DNA of 64,000 nucleotides from the NCBI RefSeq assembly GCF_000688015.1, contig NZ_JIAD01000001.1, positions 1,798,001 through 1,862,000 of the forward strand. Direction: 5' to 3'. The DNA comes from Eubacterium sp. AB3007 (lineage in GTDB: Bacteria; Bacillota; Clostridia; Peptostreptococcales; Anaerovoracaceae). Shown here piece after piece: positions 50,362-59,695 of this stretch (its first letter is position 1; every line of letters starts with the position of its first letter). The notes under the pieces are model-generated. The model had not been told where the DNA came from and made no database searches. It saw only the letters and a list, made by a program, of their open reading frames with translations. The translations under genes were made by a program, and so were the position numbers.

Positions 50362-51390
50362 ATGAATGACTGCCGAGAGAAAAAACCGAAAGTATCACTT
50401 ATCATTCCGGTATATAATGTATTGGCTTTTCTTGACCATTGTCTGGACAGCGTTTTGTCGCAAACATTCAAGGACGTTGAGATTATCGTTATAGACGATG
50501 GATCGACAGATGGGGGCGGAAGGCTTTGTGATGCATATGCGGAGAGGGATGTCAGAATCCAGGTGTTCCATACGGAGAATCGTGGACTCTCGGCTGCGCG
50601 GAACCTCGGACTGGAGAAAGCGACTGGTGACTACGTCGCATTCCTGGATAGCGATGACTGGATAGAGGAGGACTTCCTCCAGCGAATGGTTGAAACTGCA
50701 GAGTCATATGATTCCGATATCGTATGTTGTCGCTATAGCTATGATTATCGCGGACATAAGGAGGATTCTCAAGAGTATAGGGATCTGCTTCTCCACGCCG
50801 GGGATGACATCATGCTGGCCTTTTTGACAAAGCCGTACATCGGTAACGTGGCATGGAATAAACTGTACAGGAGGGCTTTGTTCTCAGACATCAGATACCC
50901 CGAGGGACGGTATTACGAAGACATTGCCACGACCTATCGACTGATGATGAAAGCGGAGCGGGTCGTGTGCATCCCGGAGGTACTGGTGCACTACAGGGTC
51001 AGGGCTGGCAGCATATGCAGATCCTACGACTTGATGAATATGAGCGACTACTGGTGGGCGTATCGCAAGTGCTACAAGGATCTGTGCCGATACTCTGAAA
51101 AGTACGGGACGCTGGCGGTGGGGCCATGTATGAACGCAATCGGATATATGTGGCTGTGGTATTCCAGATTCACCAGAGAAGAAAAGAAAAGCGCCAAGCC
51201 TGTGCTGAAGGAGATGCAGCGGTTCGCCGCGGAACACAGGCGGGAGTTGTTATGCAATGATCGGGCCAAGAAGAAGCAAAAGTTCTTCTGCATGTGCGCG
51301 ATGACGACGGATCCTGTATTCATGCGGGGACTGTATGTTATGAATCGGGTGTATAGAAGAGTGAAGCGGAGAGATATGGGGATGTATTGA
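50362..51390 (+). CDS. Glycosyltransferase family 2
   Basis: 342 residues. VSLIIPVYNVLAFLDHCLDS, then FKDVEIIVIDDGSTDGGGRL, ENRGLSAARNLGLEKATGDY, FLDSDDWIEEDFL with the DxD, and the WNKLYRRALF region. It resembles EpsH/CpsI-like transferases. It begins 4 bases after the Fic stop but is more GC-rich, and lies 11 kb from the polysaccharide locus. It may still serve that polymer. Function beyond sugar transfer cannot be told. Confidence 0.88.
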   Translation: MNDCREKKPKVSLIIPVYNVLAFLDHCLDSVLSQTFKDVEIIVIDDGSTDGGGRLCDAYAERDVRIQVFHTENRGLSAARNLGLEKATGDYVAFLDSDDWIEEDFLQRMVETAESYDSDIVCCRYSYDYRGHKEDSQEYRDLLLHAGDDIMLAFLTKPYIGNVAWNKLYRRALFSDIRYPEGRYYEDIATTYRLMMKAERVVCIPEVLVHYRVRAGSICRSYDLMNMSDYWWAYRKCYKDLCRYSEKYGTLAVGPCMNAIGYMWLWYSRFTREEKKSAKPVLKEMQRFAAEHRRELLCNDRAKKKQKFFCMCAMTTDPVFMRGLYVMNRVYRRVKRRDMGMY

Positions 51391-51483
51391 ATCACTTGAA
51401 ATAACTTTCGTAAAGGGGAATGGCGCTCTGGATGAACGATTCAGAAAAACCAAATATTTCTGATCTGTATCAATATTCTGTAA

Positions 51484-51512
51484 TTGACTTTGGATGATAT
51501 AGAGGTTAGAAT
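51484..51512 (+). promoter_or_regulatory. Sigma-A type promoter of the alanine symporter gene
   Basis: TTGACT (51484-51489), 17-base spacer, TAGAAT (51507-51512), about 40 bases before the start codon at 51554. Confidence 0.7.
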
Positions 51513-51553
51513 AGGATTGTACGGATTGGTAAGTTCTGCTTAGGAGGATAAGA

Positions 51554-52930
51554 ATGACAGGACTAGAGAGTGCAGTCCAGTTTGTGAATGGATTGTTATG
51601 GGACTATTTGTTATTGTTCGTGCTCGTAGGAACCGGGGTATGGTTTACGATCCGGCTGAAGTTCATTCAGATCCGAGGATTTGGAGAAGGCTTCCGACGT
51701 ACCTTTGGAGGGTTGTTCCATCGCGGCGGTGAGGCCGGAAATGACGGAATGTCTTCCTTCCAGGCGTTGGCGACTTCCATTGCAGCGCAGGTCGGAACGG
51801 GAAATCTGGCTGGTGCCGCCACGGCCATCGCGGTCGGAGGACCAGGAGCCATCTTCTGGATGTGGGTCAGTGCTTTCTTCGGTATGGCCACGATCTTCGC
51901 TGAGGCCACCATGGCCCAGAAGTTCAAGAAGGTCTTGCCGGACGGAAGGGTCACCGGCGGCCCGGTCTACTATATCATGGGGGCGTTTCGTGGAACCTTC
52001 GGGAAGGTCCTGGCGACTATGTTTGCGATCTTTGTGATCTTTGCGCTTGGGTTCATGGGCACGGCCGTGCAGTCCAACTCCATTGCCAGCGCATTTCACA
52101 ATGCCTTCGGCATTCCTTCCATCGTGTTGGGAGTTTTGATGGCTGTCCTGTCGCTGATCGTCTTTCTGGGCGGCGTCAAGCGAATTGCCAAGGTCGCGGA
52201 GACAGTCGTGCCGATCATGGCAGCGTTCTACATCCTTGGCGCGCTGATCGTGATCATCGCGAACTTCCAGTACATCCCATATGTCTTCAAGGAGATCGTG
52301 GTAGGAGCGTTCTCCCCGCAGTCCGCCAGTGGAGGCGTGGCTGGCGCCACTGTTCAGATCGCCATGAAGAAAGGTGTCGCCCGCGGACTGTTTTCCAACG
52401 AGGCGGGTATGGGATCCACCCCGCACGCGCATGCGGTAGCCAAGGTCAAGCATCCGGCGGAGCAGGGTTATGTTGCCATGATGGGTGTATTCATCGACAC
52501 GTTTATCATCCTGAACCTGACGGCGTTTGTGATCATCATCACCAAGTCTATCACTCCAGACGGTTCTCTGCAGGGGATCGCGCTGACGCAGGAGGCCTTC
52601 TCGTCGCTATACGGTGTCTTCGGGCATGTATTCATCGCTATCTGCATGTTCTTCTTTGCATTTTCGACGATCGTGGGCTGGTATTTCTTTGGAGAGGCCA
52701 ATGTCATCTTCATCTTTGGTGAGAATGCGACCAAGGTCTATGCGGCGCTGGTCTGCGTCTGCGTGGCGCTTGGTTCTCTCGCAGACGTCCAGTTGATCTG
52801 GGATATGGCCGATTGCTTCAACGGGCTGATGGTGCTGCCTAACCTGATGGGGCTCCTGTTCCTGTCGGGGACAGTCCTGAAGGTGGCCGCCGAGTATCCG
52901 CCGGGCCAACACCCGGATCGCCTGAAATAG
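51554..52930 (+). CDS. Sodium/alanine (or glycine) symporter, AGCS family
   Basis: 458 residues with about 11 membrane segments. Family signatures: SSFQALATSIAAQVGTGNLA then GAATAIAVGGPGAIFWMWVS, FGMATIFAEATMAQKF, the GLFSNEAGMGSTPHAHA motif, and FFAFSTIVGWYFFGE. It imports alanine or glycine with sodium across the cytoplasmic membrane. AGGAGGATAAG precedes the ATG. It has its own promoter and terminator. Length and motifs are complete. Confidence 0.95.
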   Translation: MTGLESAVQFVNGLLWDYLLLFVLVGTGVWFTIRLKFIQIRGFGEGFRRTFGGLFHRGGEAGNDGMSSFQALATSIAAQVGTGNLAGAATAIAVGGPGAIFWMWVSAFFGMATIFAEATMAQKFKKVLPDGRVTGGPVYYIMGAFRGTFGKVLATMFAIFVIFALGFMGTAVQSNSIASAFHNAFGIPSIVLGVLMAVLSLIVFLGGVKRIAKVAETVVPIMAAFYILGALIVIIANFQYIPYVFKEIVVGAFSPQSASGGVAGATVQIAMKKGVARGLFSNEAGMGSTPHAHAVAKVKHPAEQGYVAMMGVFIDTFIILNLTAFVIIITKSITPDGSLQGIALTQEAFSSLYGVFGHVFIAICMFFFAFSTIVGWYFFGEANVIFIFGENATKVYAALVCVCVALGSLADVQLIWDMADCFNGLMVLPNLMGLLFLSGTVLKVAAEYPPGQHPDRLK

Positions 52931-52953
52931 CATAATTCGTAACGACAGAGAGG

Positions 52954-52980
52954 AGGCTCTCCCGGATGGGAGAGCCTTTG
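52954..52980 (+). terminator. Rho-independent terminator after the symporter gene
   Basis: AGGCTCTCCC and GGGAGAGCCT form a perfect 10-bp stem with loop GGAT; the T-tract is short (TTTG). Confidence 0.8.
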
Positions 52981-53059
52981 ATTATGGAAAGGAGCGTTTG
53001 TAAGCGGTTGATCGCGGCTATCCGCGACTCGGCATGATGCGGCTTTGTCGCCGTGAAGG

Positions 53060-53079
53060 AACCAGTTGTACTGGTTTTT
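53060..53079 (+). terminator. Small terminator-like hairpin upstream of the second VanZ-like gene
   Basis: AACCAGT and ACTGGTT with a TGT loop, followed by TTT. No gene ends here, so it may be a remnant or an attenuator. Confidence 0.4.
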
Positions 53080-53165
53080 GTGGCAGAAGCGCAGCGTTTG
53101 TTCGGCGTTAGTGGAGACCGTGTATACTTGATTTGTATTGGAAGTAAATTGAGGTCTACACAACC

Positions 53166-53624
53166 ATGAAACACATTTTCTCACGTCCGCAATTTCATAT
53201 CCTTCTCACCATCTTGATGATGGCGTTTATCTTCCTGCAGTCGGCCCTGCCGGGGCACGTGTCGGGGGCAGAGAGCAACCTGATCGTCAGGGTGCTCTCC
53301 GGGCTGCTGGACGCGGAGCCAGGGCAGGTAGGCTTTGTGGTGCGAAAAGGGGCGCACTTCGCGGAGTACCTCGTCCTGGGGATGTGCCTGCTGGTGAACG
53401 TCTGGGACTGTCGCGAGAACCTTCGCCGCAAGCCGGGGCTGGACGCTGGGCTCGCCTGGGCGCTGGGCACGCTGTACGCCATGACGGATGAGTTTCACCA
53501 GTTGTTCGTGCCGGGCCGGAGCGGCGAGCTGCGAGACGTGTGCATCGACGCGGCGGGTGTGCTGTGCGGTGTGGTGGTGATGCGGCTGATGAGGCGGCGA
53601 AAAGGGGGGATGGATCGTGGATGA
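53166..53624 (+). CDS. VanZ-like membrane protein (paralogue 2)
   Basis: 152 residues, clearly a paralogue of the gene at 47863: both start with RPQFHILLTIL then FIFLQSALPG (FIQSALPG in the other), share KGAHFAEYLVLGMCLLVNVW, then TLYAMTDEFHQLFVPGRSGE and DVCIDAAGVLCGVVVM. It has four membrane segments and the VanZ conserved Glu and His in EFHQ. GC-rich compared with paralogue 1. Role in cell-envelope antibiotic response is only a family association. Confidence 0.88.
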   Translation: MKHIFSRPQFHILLTILMMAFIFLQSALPGHVSGAESNLIVRVLSGLLDAEPGQVGFVVRKGAHFAEYLVLGMCLLVNVWDCRENLRRKPGLDAGLAWALGTLYAMTDEFHQLFVPGRSGELRDVCIDAAGVLCGVVVMRLMRRRKGGMDRG

Positions 53625-53706
53625 TTACATATGCACGCTGGAGAACATCATCGAGAACAACGGCTACCGGGAGATCTCGATCTTCAAGGATGGGGTCGTT
53701 CTGTAA
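53617..53706 (+). CDS. Very small open frame overlapping the VanZ-like stop
   Basis: GTG at 53617, 29 residues, VDDYICTLENIIENNGYREI then SIFKDGVVL. It overlaps the VanZ-like gene by 8 bases. GGGGG lies upstream. The sequence looks protein-like but is short and might be the remaining start of a longer gene. Confidence 0.3.
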   Translation: MDDYICTLENIIENNGYREISIFKDGVVL

Positions 53707-53927
53707 TGGGCGAGACAAAGTAGCCAGAGAAAGGATCCTTGCTTACGAGGGAGGTTAGGACATTCGTAAGGTGATGTGTGGAATGATTATTTCGACATTT
53801 TTGGAGTTCAAAGCTGATATGTGGAATTATAGTCGTGTGGAAGATGTAGGCGGCGTAAGTTAAGTCTCTATCTACCGACTTCCCCGAGCGGACCGCTGCC
53901 AGTTGAATAAGGCTTTGTCTACAGGCT
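53707..53927. other. Gap before the alpha-glucan genes
   Basis: No gene or clear signal seen apart from the terminator at its right edge. Confidence 0.4.
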
Positions 53928-53953
53928 AAAACCGGGGCAGGTGCCCCGGTTTT
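53928..53953. terminator. Bidirectional terminator downstream of the GH13 gene
   Basis: AAAACCGGGGCA and TGCCCCGGTTTT form a perfect 12-bp stem with a GG loop. The A and T ends give a U-tract in both directions. It ends the minus-strand GH13 transcript. Confidence 0.9.
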
Positions 53954-53970
53954 CTGCTGTCTTGGTATGG

Positions 53971-55260
53971 TTACTTCTCTACGCGGATGATCACGGGCTC
54001 GCCGGTGAGGGCGATGACGTGGTTGACCACCATCACGGGCTGGCCGTTGATCTCGTTTCGGTAGGTGCCGTCGGGGAGGTCTACCTTCAGGAGGGTGGAC
54101 TCGCCCTTCAGGCTGAAGATGCCCAGCTTGTAGGCGCGGCGGTTCTCCCGGTGGCAGATGGCGATGTCATGGTCGTCCTTGGATTCGGCACGGAAACTGT
54201 CGTCCGGATCCAGGATGTACTTGTGTACGGTGGCCAGGCGGGTCATCAGCGGGGAGAGGTCGCAGCCGTTATCCCAGTTCACCGGATCCACGTCGAAGAG
54301 GCTGGGCTGATTGCGGTCCGCCGCCTCCTGCCCGGCGTAGATCAGGGTGGTGCCTTTCAGGAAGAAGAGAAAGGCGGTGTAGTTCTCCAGGGCCTCGCGG
54401 TTGCGGATGATGCTGGCGATGCGGGGCTGGTCGTGGTTCTCCAGGCAGCGCATCTTGTTGTAGCCCGGCGGCATCTGTGCCTCCTGATAGTTCAGCATGT
54501 TCAGGTAGGTGGACAAAGGTGTCTTGCCATCCCGGTAGGCATCGAAATCCAGACGGATGTCGTAATCGTATTCCATGTCGAAGGCGTCGTACATCTCGTA
54601 GTCGGTGTTGCTGACGTAGCCCAGCGCCCTTGCCTCAGCGGCCAGAGGAGAGTGCACGGTCTCCGCCAACCAGATGAAGTTGGGATGGACGCGTTCCACG
54701 GCGGCCCGTGCTTTGCGCCAGAAATCCATGGGGATCATGGAGGCCACGTCGCAACGGAATCCATCCACCAGCTTGGCCCACATGGTCAGGGTTTCGATCT
54801 GGTAGGTCCACAGCCCCAGCTTGTCATAGTCCAGATCGATGACGTCATCCCAGTCCCCGATTTTGTTGCCGAAGTTTCCCTCTGCGTCCAGATAGAACCA
54901 GTCCGGGTGGTTCCGGCGCAAGGTGGAATCCGGAGAGGTGTGGTTGTAGACCACGTCGATCATACAAAGCATGCCTCGAGCGTGGATCTCGTTCACCAGC
55001 ATCACAAAGTCTTCCAGGCTGCCGTACTCTGGATTGACGGTGCGGTAGTCCCGGTTGGCGTAGGGACATCCCAGAGAGCCTTTCTTGCCCTCGATGCCGA
55101 TGGGGTGGATGGGCAGGAACCAGATGATGTCCGTACCCAGGGCCTTGATGCGGTCAAGGTCCGGGATGATGGACAGGAAGGTGCCTTCCTCTGTGTGGTT
55201 TCTGACGTAGATCGAATATATGAGCGCGTTCTGAAGCTTTGCATTGGTATTTACTGCCAT
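53971..55260 (-). CDS. GH13 alpha-amylase family glycosidase
   Basis: 429 residues from the Met at 55260 (AAAGGAGATTATA upstream); the longer frame from 55284 is rejected. GH13 regions are all present: region I CMIDVVYNHTS, region II GFRCDVASM with the nucleophile Asp, region III IWLAETV with the acid Glu, region IV CLENHDQPR. No signal peptide, so it acts in the cytoplasm on imported maltodextrin. The C-terminal domain is short. It is divergent from malQ across 107 bases, consistent with joint control. Exact specificity (alpha-amylase, maltogenic or trehalose-type) is not fixed. Confidence 0.9.
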   Translation of the reverse strand: MAVNTNAKLQNALIYSIYVRNHTEEGTFLSIIPDLDRIKALGTDIIWFLPIHPIGIEGKKGSLGCPYANRDYRTVNPEYGSLEDFVMLVNEIHARGMLCMIDVVYNHTSPDSTLRRNHPDWFYLDAEGNFGNKIGDWDDVIDLDYDKLGLWTYQIETLTMWAKLVDGFRCDVASMIPMDFWRKARAAVERVHPNFIWLAETVHSPLAAEARALGYVSNTDYEMYDAFDMEYDYDIRLDFDAYRDGKTPLSTYLNMLNYQEAQMPPGYNKMRCLENHDQPRIASIIRNREALENYTAFLFFLKGTTLIYAGQEAADRNQPSLFDVDPVNWDNGCDLSPLMTRLATVHKYILDPDDSFRAESKDDHDIAICHRENRRAYKLGIFSLKGESTLLKVDLPDGTYRNEINGQPVMVVNHVIALTGEPVIIRVEK

Positions 55261-55324
55261 TATAATCTCCTTTCCCGTTGTCATTCTTTTTCGAGAATCA
55301 TAACTATTCTACCCTTTTTTTGTG

Positions 55325-55330
55325 TATAAT
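55325..55330 (+). promoter_or_regulatory. Probable -10 element in the divergent GH13/malQ promoter region
   Basis: TATAAT at 55325-55330, 37 bases before the malQ start; no good -35 is visible. On the other strand TAGAAT at about 55312-55317 could serve the GH13 gene. Confidence 0.4.
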
Positions 55331-55367
55331 GGAAGAGGAAAACGCAAATACACAGGGAGGTGTTTTG

Positions 55368-56915
55368 ATGAGCATAGATAAAACCCTGCGAGAAGCGGGA
55401 ATATTGCTGCCGATTTTTTCGCTGCCGTCAGCGTACGGGATCGGTGGTTTTTCTCAGGAAGCCTATGAGTTTGTGGACTGGTTGGCGGAGGCGGGGCAGC
55501 GCTATTGGCAGCTGCTGCCGATGGGCCCTGTCGGTGATGGGTATTCTCCTTACCAGCCACACTCCTGTTTTGCCGGGGAGGCTTTGTATATCGATCCTAT
55601 GACGCTGCTGCGACGAGGGCTGATCACCAGGGAGGAACTGGTTGAGGCGCAGGTGCCGGATGAGTCAGCCAGAGTGAACTACGAGGCACTGAAGGTGGCC
55701 CGGGAGAAACTGCTGCGGCAGGCGTACTCCAGGTTCGTTCCGGGGGACATGTTCGGGGAGTTTTGCCGGCGTAACCAGAGCTGGCTGGATGATTACGCGG
55801 TGTTCGAGGCTTTGTGCAGGAAGTTCGGGACGGCGCACTGGGATCAGTGGCCCACCGCTGCGAGGTTCAAGATCCGCTGGAAGATGAAGGAATACAGACA
55901 GGAACTGGCGGGAGAGATCGGGTTCTGGAAGTGGACCCAGTATGAGTTTTATCGCCAGTGGGCCAAGCTGAAGCGCTACGCCAACCTGAAGGGTGTGCGG
56001 ATCATCGGGGATCTGCCGATCTACGCGGCGCTGGAGAGTGCGGACTGCTGGGCGCATCCGGAACTGTTCCAGCTGGGGGGCGATGGCCTGCCGAAGAAGG
56101 TGGCGGGGGCACCGCCGGATGCGTTTTGTCCGGATGGACAGGTGTGGGGAAACCCGCTCTATGATTGGGATGTGTTGAAGAGGCATGGCTACCGTTGGTG
56201 GATCGATCGCATCCGTCACAACCTGCGCGTGTATGATGTGGTGCGTCTGGATCACATGCGCGGGTTCTCCTCCTATTTCGCTATCCCGGCGGAGGACGCG
56301 GCAGCGGAGAAGGCCACGGCGGAAAACGGCGAGTGGATGCCGGGGCCGGGGATGCGGCTGTTTGATGCCGTGCGTGCGTCGCTGGGGGATTGTTCTCTGA
56401 TCGCGGAGGATCTGGGGATCCTGACGCCGGATGTGATCGAAATGGTGAAGGCCTCTGGGCTCCCGGAGATGAAGGTGCTCCAGTTCGCGTTCGATGGGGA
56501 TCCGCAGAATGTACACCTGCCGGTCAATTATTCGGAGAATGCGGTGGTCTATACCGGCACCCATGACAATGACACCACTGCGGGATGGTACGCGGGCCTT
56601 CCTGAAGAGACGCAGAAGATGGTCTCTCTCTATATTCGCACGCACCACGGTGTACGTAACAGTGAGCACGCGCCGGTGTTTGGCGCAGGGGCGGCCTGCG
56701 AGCATCTGGTGGAGGCGGCCCAGCAGAGCAAGGCAGCTGTCTGCGTGATCCCTGTTCAGGATTATCTGCGGCTTGGGTCAGAGCACCGGATCAACATCCC
56801 GGGTACATCGGAAGGAAACTGGGGTTGGCGGCTGACGCCGGGCAGTTGTACCGAGGAACTGGCGCAACATGTGCGTGATGTGACGGTGCGGAACGGACGC
56901 GGAGGAAAGAGGTAG
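55368..56915 (+). CDS. malQ: 4-alpha-glucanotransferase (amylomaltase), GH77
   Basis: 515 residues from the Met at 55368, which follows CAGGGAGGTGTTTTG; an upstream extension to 55278 is rejected. GH77 signs: GILLPIFSLPSAYGIGGFSQ, WQLLPMGPVGDGYSPYQPHS, RIIGDLPIYAALESADCWAH, VRLDHMRGF with the nucleophile Asp, LIAEDLGILTPDV with the acid Glu, and VYTGTHDNDTTAGWY. It moves glucan segments between maltodextrins and frees glucose. With the GH13 enzymes and phosphoglucomutase nearby it completes a cytoplasmic maltodextrin route. Confidence 0.95.
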   Translation: MSIDKTLREAGILLPIFSLPSAYGIGGFSQEAYEFVDWLAEAGQRYWQLLPMGPVGDGYSPYQPHSCFAGEALYIDPMTLLRRGLITREELVEAQVPDESARVNYEALKVAREKLLRQAYSRFVPGDMFGEFCRRNQSWLDDYAVFEALCRKFGTAHWDQWPTAARFKIRWKMKEYRQELAGEIGFWKWTQYEFYRQWAKLKRYANLKGVRIIGDLPIYAALESADCWAHPELFQLGGDGLPKKVAGAPPDAFCPDGQVWGNPLYDWDVLKRHGYRWWIDRIRHNLRVYDVVRLDHMRGFSSYFAIPAEDAAAEKATAENGEWMPGPGMRLFDAVRASLGDCSLIAEDLGILTPDVIEMVKASGLPEMKVLQFAFDGDPQNVHLPVNYSENAVVYTGTHDNDTTAGWYAGLPEETQKMVSLYIRTHHGVRNSEHAPVFGAGAACEHLVEAAQQSKAAVCVIPVQDYLRLGSEHRINIPGTSEGNWGWRLTPGSCTEELAQHVRDVTVRNGRGGKR

Positions 56916-56920
56916 TTGCG

Positions 56921-57000
56921 AGGATCGAGGTCGTTGTGCGGATCGAGGATGTTGCGCGGATCGAGGATGTTGCGCGGATCCGAGGATGTTGCGCGGATCC
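56921..57000. repeat. Tandem 18-bp repeat after malQ
   Basis: GATCGAGGATGTTGCGCG occurs exactly at 56941 and 56959, with a 19-bp variant at 56977 and a diverged 20-bp copy at 56921. It begins 5 bases after the malQ stop. Confidence 0.8.
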
Positions 57001-57103
57001 AGCGCCAATCAGTGCACCCGCCTGTGTGCCCGCTGTCATGCTCAGTAAGGGTGATATCAGGGGCGGCGGGCTGGTGATAGGGTGATTGTTGAATAGATAT
57101 AGT

Positions 57104-57571
57104 GGAGTTCCATGCAAAACGGGGGATGGGCGATCTGCATGGAACTTTTTGCGTCCGGAGTTCCATGCAAATCGGGATATGGGCGATCTGCATGGAACTT
57201 TTTGCGTCCGGAGTTCCATGCAAAACGGGGAATGGGCGATCTGCATGGAACTTTTTGCGTCCGGAGTTCCATGCAAAACGGGGGAATGGCCGATCTGCAT
57301 GGAACTTTCCGCGTCCGGAGTTCCATGCAAAACGGGATATGGGCGATCTGCATGGAATTTTTTGCGTCCGGAGTTCCATGCAAAACGGGGGAATGGCCGA
57401 TCTGCATGGAACTTTTTGCGTCCGGAGTTCCATGCAAAACGGGGGTAAGGGCGAACTGCATGGAACTTTTTGCGTCCGGAGTTCCATGCAAAACGGGAAA
57501 TGGGCGATCTGCATGGAATTTTCCACATCCGGAGTTCCATGCAAAACGGGGAATGGCTGATCTGCATGGAA
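57104..57571. repeat. Palindromic repeat array 2, left part
   Basis: Nine units starting GGAGTTCCATGCA at 57104, 57157, 57210, 57263, 57317, 57370, 57424, 57478 and 57531, period 53-54. Each unit is a hairpin: GTTCCATGCA, a 19-20-base loop of the type AAACGGGGAATGGGCGATC, TGCATGGAAC, then TTTTTGCGTCCG. Loops and tails vary slightly (ATATGG, GGTAAGG; CCGCG or CCACG tails). The ninth unit is cut by the IS21 type C insertion after TGGAA. Confidence 0.95.
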
Positions 57572-57664
57572 TGTAAATGGGAAAATAAAAATGTACAAAA
57601 AAGGGAAAATAAAAATGTACAGTTTTAGCTGAGATGGTAGTCTGAATCCATGGAGGGTAGATTC

Positions 57665-58864
57665 ATGGATAACAGACTGCTGACTCAACTGGAGATATTG
57701 AAATTGAGCGGAGAGAAACCGAATTTCTCAAAGCTCGGAAGAGAATATGGGATCGATCGCAGGACGGTAAAAAGGTATTATGACGGCTATGCCGGGAAAC
57801 CTGCGACAAGAGATAAGCCAAGCAAACTTGATCCGTACGAAGCTGTCATTCGCCAGAAGATGGCGATACGCGGAGCAACAATAAAAGCAGTGTATGAGTT
57901 TCTGTATTGCAAGTATGGTGAATCGATAGGCACATATTCAAACTTCCGTAAATATGTGGTAAGCCGCGGGATAACACCCAAGAAGAAAGTACGCGGTCAT
58001 CCACGCTATGAAACAGCCCCCGGCCTACAGGCACAGGTGGACTGGAAAGAAGATCTTCAAATAACAAATTGCCTGGGTGAAGTATTCACAATACAGGTAT
58101 TTGACTACAAGCTCGGCTATTCTAGATACTGCCGTTTCGTTTACAAGAGAACAAGAACTCAACAGGAAGTGTTCGACAGCCTCATACAATGCTTCATGGC
58201 AACAGGCGGGGTTCCGAGGGAGATCTTATTCGACAATATGAGAACGATCGTCGACATCACTGAAGACGGACGAAGGATCAACGCTAAAGCGAAGCAGTTT
58301 GCGAAAGACTTTGGATTCAAGATCAAACTTGCAAAGCCGAGGCACAGCTATACCAAGGGAAAGGTCGAGACCATAAACAAGTTCATGGAATGGCTTCGGG
58401 TCTACGAAGGTGAATTTGAGACCGAAGATGACCTGACCCGGATAATGCTTAGCATAAATGATCGGGTAAATACCGAAGTGTGTCAGGCAACGAATATGCC
58501 GCCATATCTCCTGTTCCAGAAGGAAAAGGACATGCTGCAGCCGCTGCCATCGCCATATGTGATCGACTCATACCGAGAGTACGACAGAAGAACCAAGGTG
58601 CAGAAGGATTCGCTCATCGTATTCAGGAAGAGCAGATATTCCGTGCCGCCTGAATACATTGGCAAGACTGTGCATCTCAAAGCTTTCGGTGATGATCTGA
58701 AGATCTATTTCGAGAACAGATGCATCGCACAGCACAAAATCTCAGACAAGCGGATCAACTATGACCGGACACATTATCTGGAGCTTTTGCGGCCTTTGGT
58801 CAGGAGCGACGATCTGGAATCATTTGCCGAACAGAATCTGAGGCAGTTTGACAGTTTCCTGTAG
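57665..58864 (+). CDS. istA: IS21-family transposase IstA (type C)
   Basis: 399 residues from the Met at 57665 (GGAGGGTAGATTC upstream; the ATG at 57650 is rejected). Helix-turn-helix NFSKLGREYGIDRRTVKRYY. Catalytic core QAQVDWKEDLQI (D), EILFDNMRTIVD (D), KGKVETINKFMEW (E). C-terminal barrel SRYSVPPEYIG-like. It would bind the GTACA repeats at the ends. Distinct in sequence from types A and B. Confidence 0.95.
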   Translation: MDNRLLTQLEILKLSGEKPNFSKLGREYGIDRRTVKRYYDGYAGKPATRDKPSKLDPYEAVIRQKMAIRGATIKAVYEFLYCKYGESIGTYSNFRKYVVSRGITPKKKVRGHPRYETAPGLQAQVDWKEDLQITNCLGEVFTIQVFDYKLGYSRYCRFVYKRTRTQQEVFDSLIQCFMATGGVPREILFDNMRTIVDITEDGRRINAKAKQFAKDFGFKIKLAKPRHSYTKGKVETINKFMEWLRVYEGEFETEDDLTRIMLSINDRVNTEVCQATNMPPYLLFQKEKDMLQPLPSPYVIDSYREYDRRTKVQKDSLIVFRKSRYSVPPEYIGKTVHLKAFGDDLKIYFENRCIAQHKISDKRINYDRTHYLELLRPLVRSDDLESFAEQNLRQFDSFL

Positions 58865-58876
58865 ACAGGAGGAAAC

Positions 58877-59641
58877 ATGGCAAGCTACGCAAAACTGGTT
58901 AACGGGCTCGAAGAATTGAATCTACCCAAAATTCAGGAGAACCTGGGAACATATACTGAAATGGTGAATCAGGGAGATATGAGTTTCACTCAGGCGCTTG
59001 AAGAACTCGTCTCCATAGAGTGCAGTTACAAGAAAGAGAGGCTCAACCACGCAAATATACACAAGGCGAACTTCCCATTCCTCAAAACTCTGGACGACTT
59101 CGACTTCACTTTCCAGCCGGGACTGAATAAGGCCGAGATACAGGAGTTTGCCAATCTGGGGTTTGTGGAGCGGATGGAGAACATCGTGTTTGTGGGCTCT
59201 AGCGGAGTTGGTAAGACACACCTTGCTACATCAGTAGGCATCGAATGTGCAAAGGCGCGATATTCAACGTACTTCATCACATTCGAGAATCTGATCCTGC
59301 AGCTCAAGAAAGCGCTAAATGAAAACCGGCTCGAACAACGCTTGAAGTTCTATGCCGGTTACAGGGTGCTCATCATAGACGAACTTGGATATATGCCGAT
59401 CGATAATGATGCGTCCAACCTTTTCTTCCAGCTCATTGCGAGAAGATACGAAAGGAACAGCACGATCGTCACCACAAATATGGCATTCTCAAAGTGGACT
59501 GAGGTATTTGGATCAGCAACACTGGCCAACGCGGTGCTCGACAGGCTGCTTCACCACTCATCCGTTATATCCATCAAAGGGCCGTCTTACAGGCTGAAGG
59601 ACAAGCGCGCATTCCTTGATAGCCAGCCTGAAAAAAGCTGA
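58877..59641 (+). CDS. istB: IS21-family helper ATPase IstB (type C)
   Basis: 254 residues. Walker A GSSGVGKTHLATS, Walker B VLIIDELGYMPID, sensor TTNMAFSKW, Arg region VLDRLLHHSSV. ACAGGAGGAAAC precedes the ATG, 12 bases after the istA stop. Intact. Confidence 0.95.
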   Translation: MASYAKLVNGLEELNLPKIQENLGTYTEMVNQGDMSFTQALEELVSIECSYKKERLNHANIHKANFPFLKTLDDFDFTFQPGLNKAEIQEFANLGFVERMENIVFVGSSGVGKTHLATSVGIECAKARYSTYFITFENLILQLKKALNENRLEQRLKFYAGYRVLIIDELGYMPIDNDASNLFFQLIARRYERNSTIVTTNMAFSKWTEVFGSATLANAVLDRLLHHSSVISIKGPSYRLKDKRAFLDSQPEKS

Positions 59642-59695
59642 AAATTGTACAAAATTATTTTCCACTTTTTGTACAAAATTAAATTGACATTTACA

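Larger units (their letters stand above)
57572..59695 (+). mobile_element. IS21-family element type C, inserted in array 2
   Basis: 2124 bp with ends TGTAAATG and CATTTACA. Subterminal repeats at both ends share GTACAAAAA, GGAAAATAA and TGTACA. It is flanked by a 5-bp target duplication TGGAA (57567-57571 and 59696-59700). Removing the element and one duplication rebuilds a perfect array unit (GCATGGAACTTTTTGCG). istA and istB are both intact. Confidence 0.95.

Noticed and set aside
53941..55329. 462-codon plus-strand frame opposite the GH13 gene
   Set aside because: All four GH13 regions are on the minus strand; the plus frame is repetitive Val/Gly-rich shadow.
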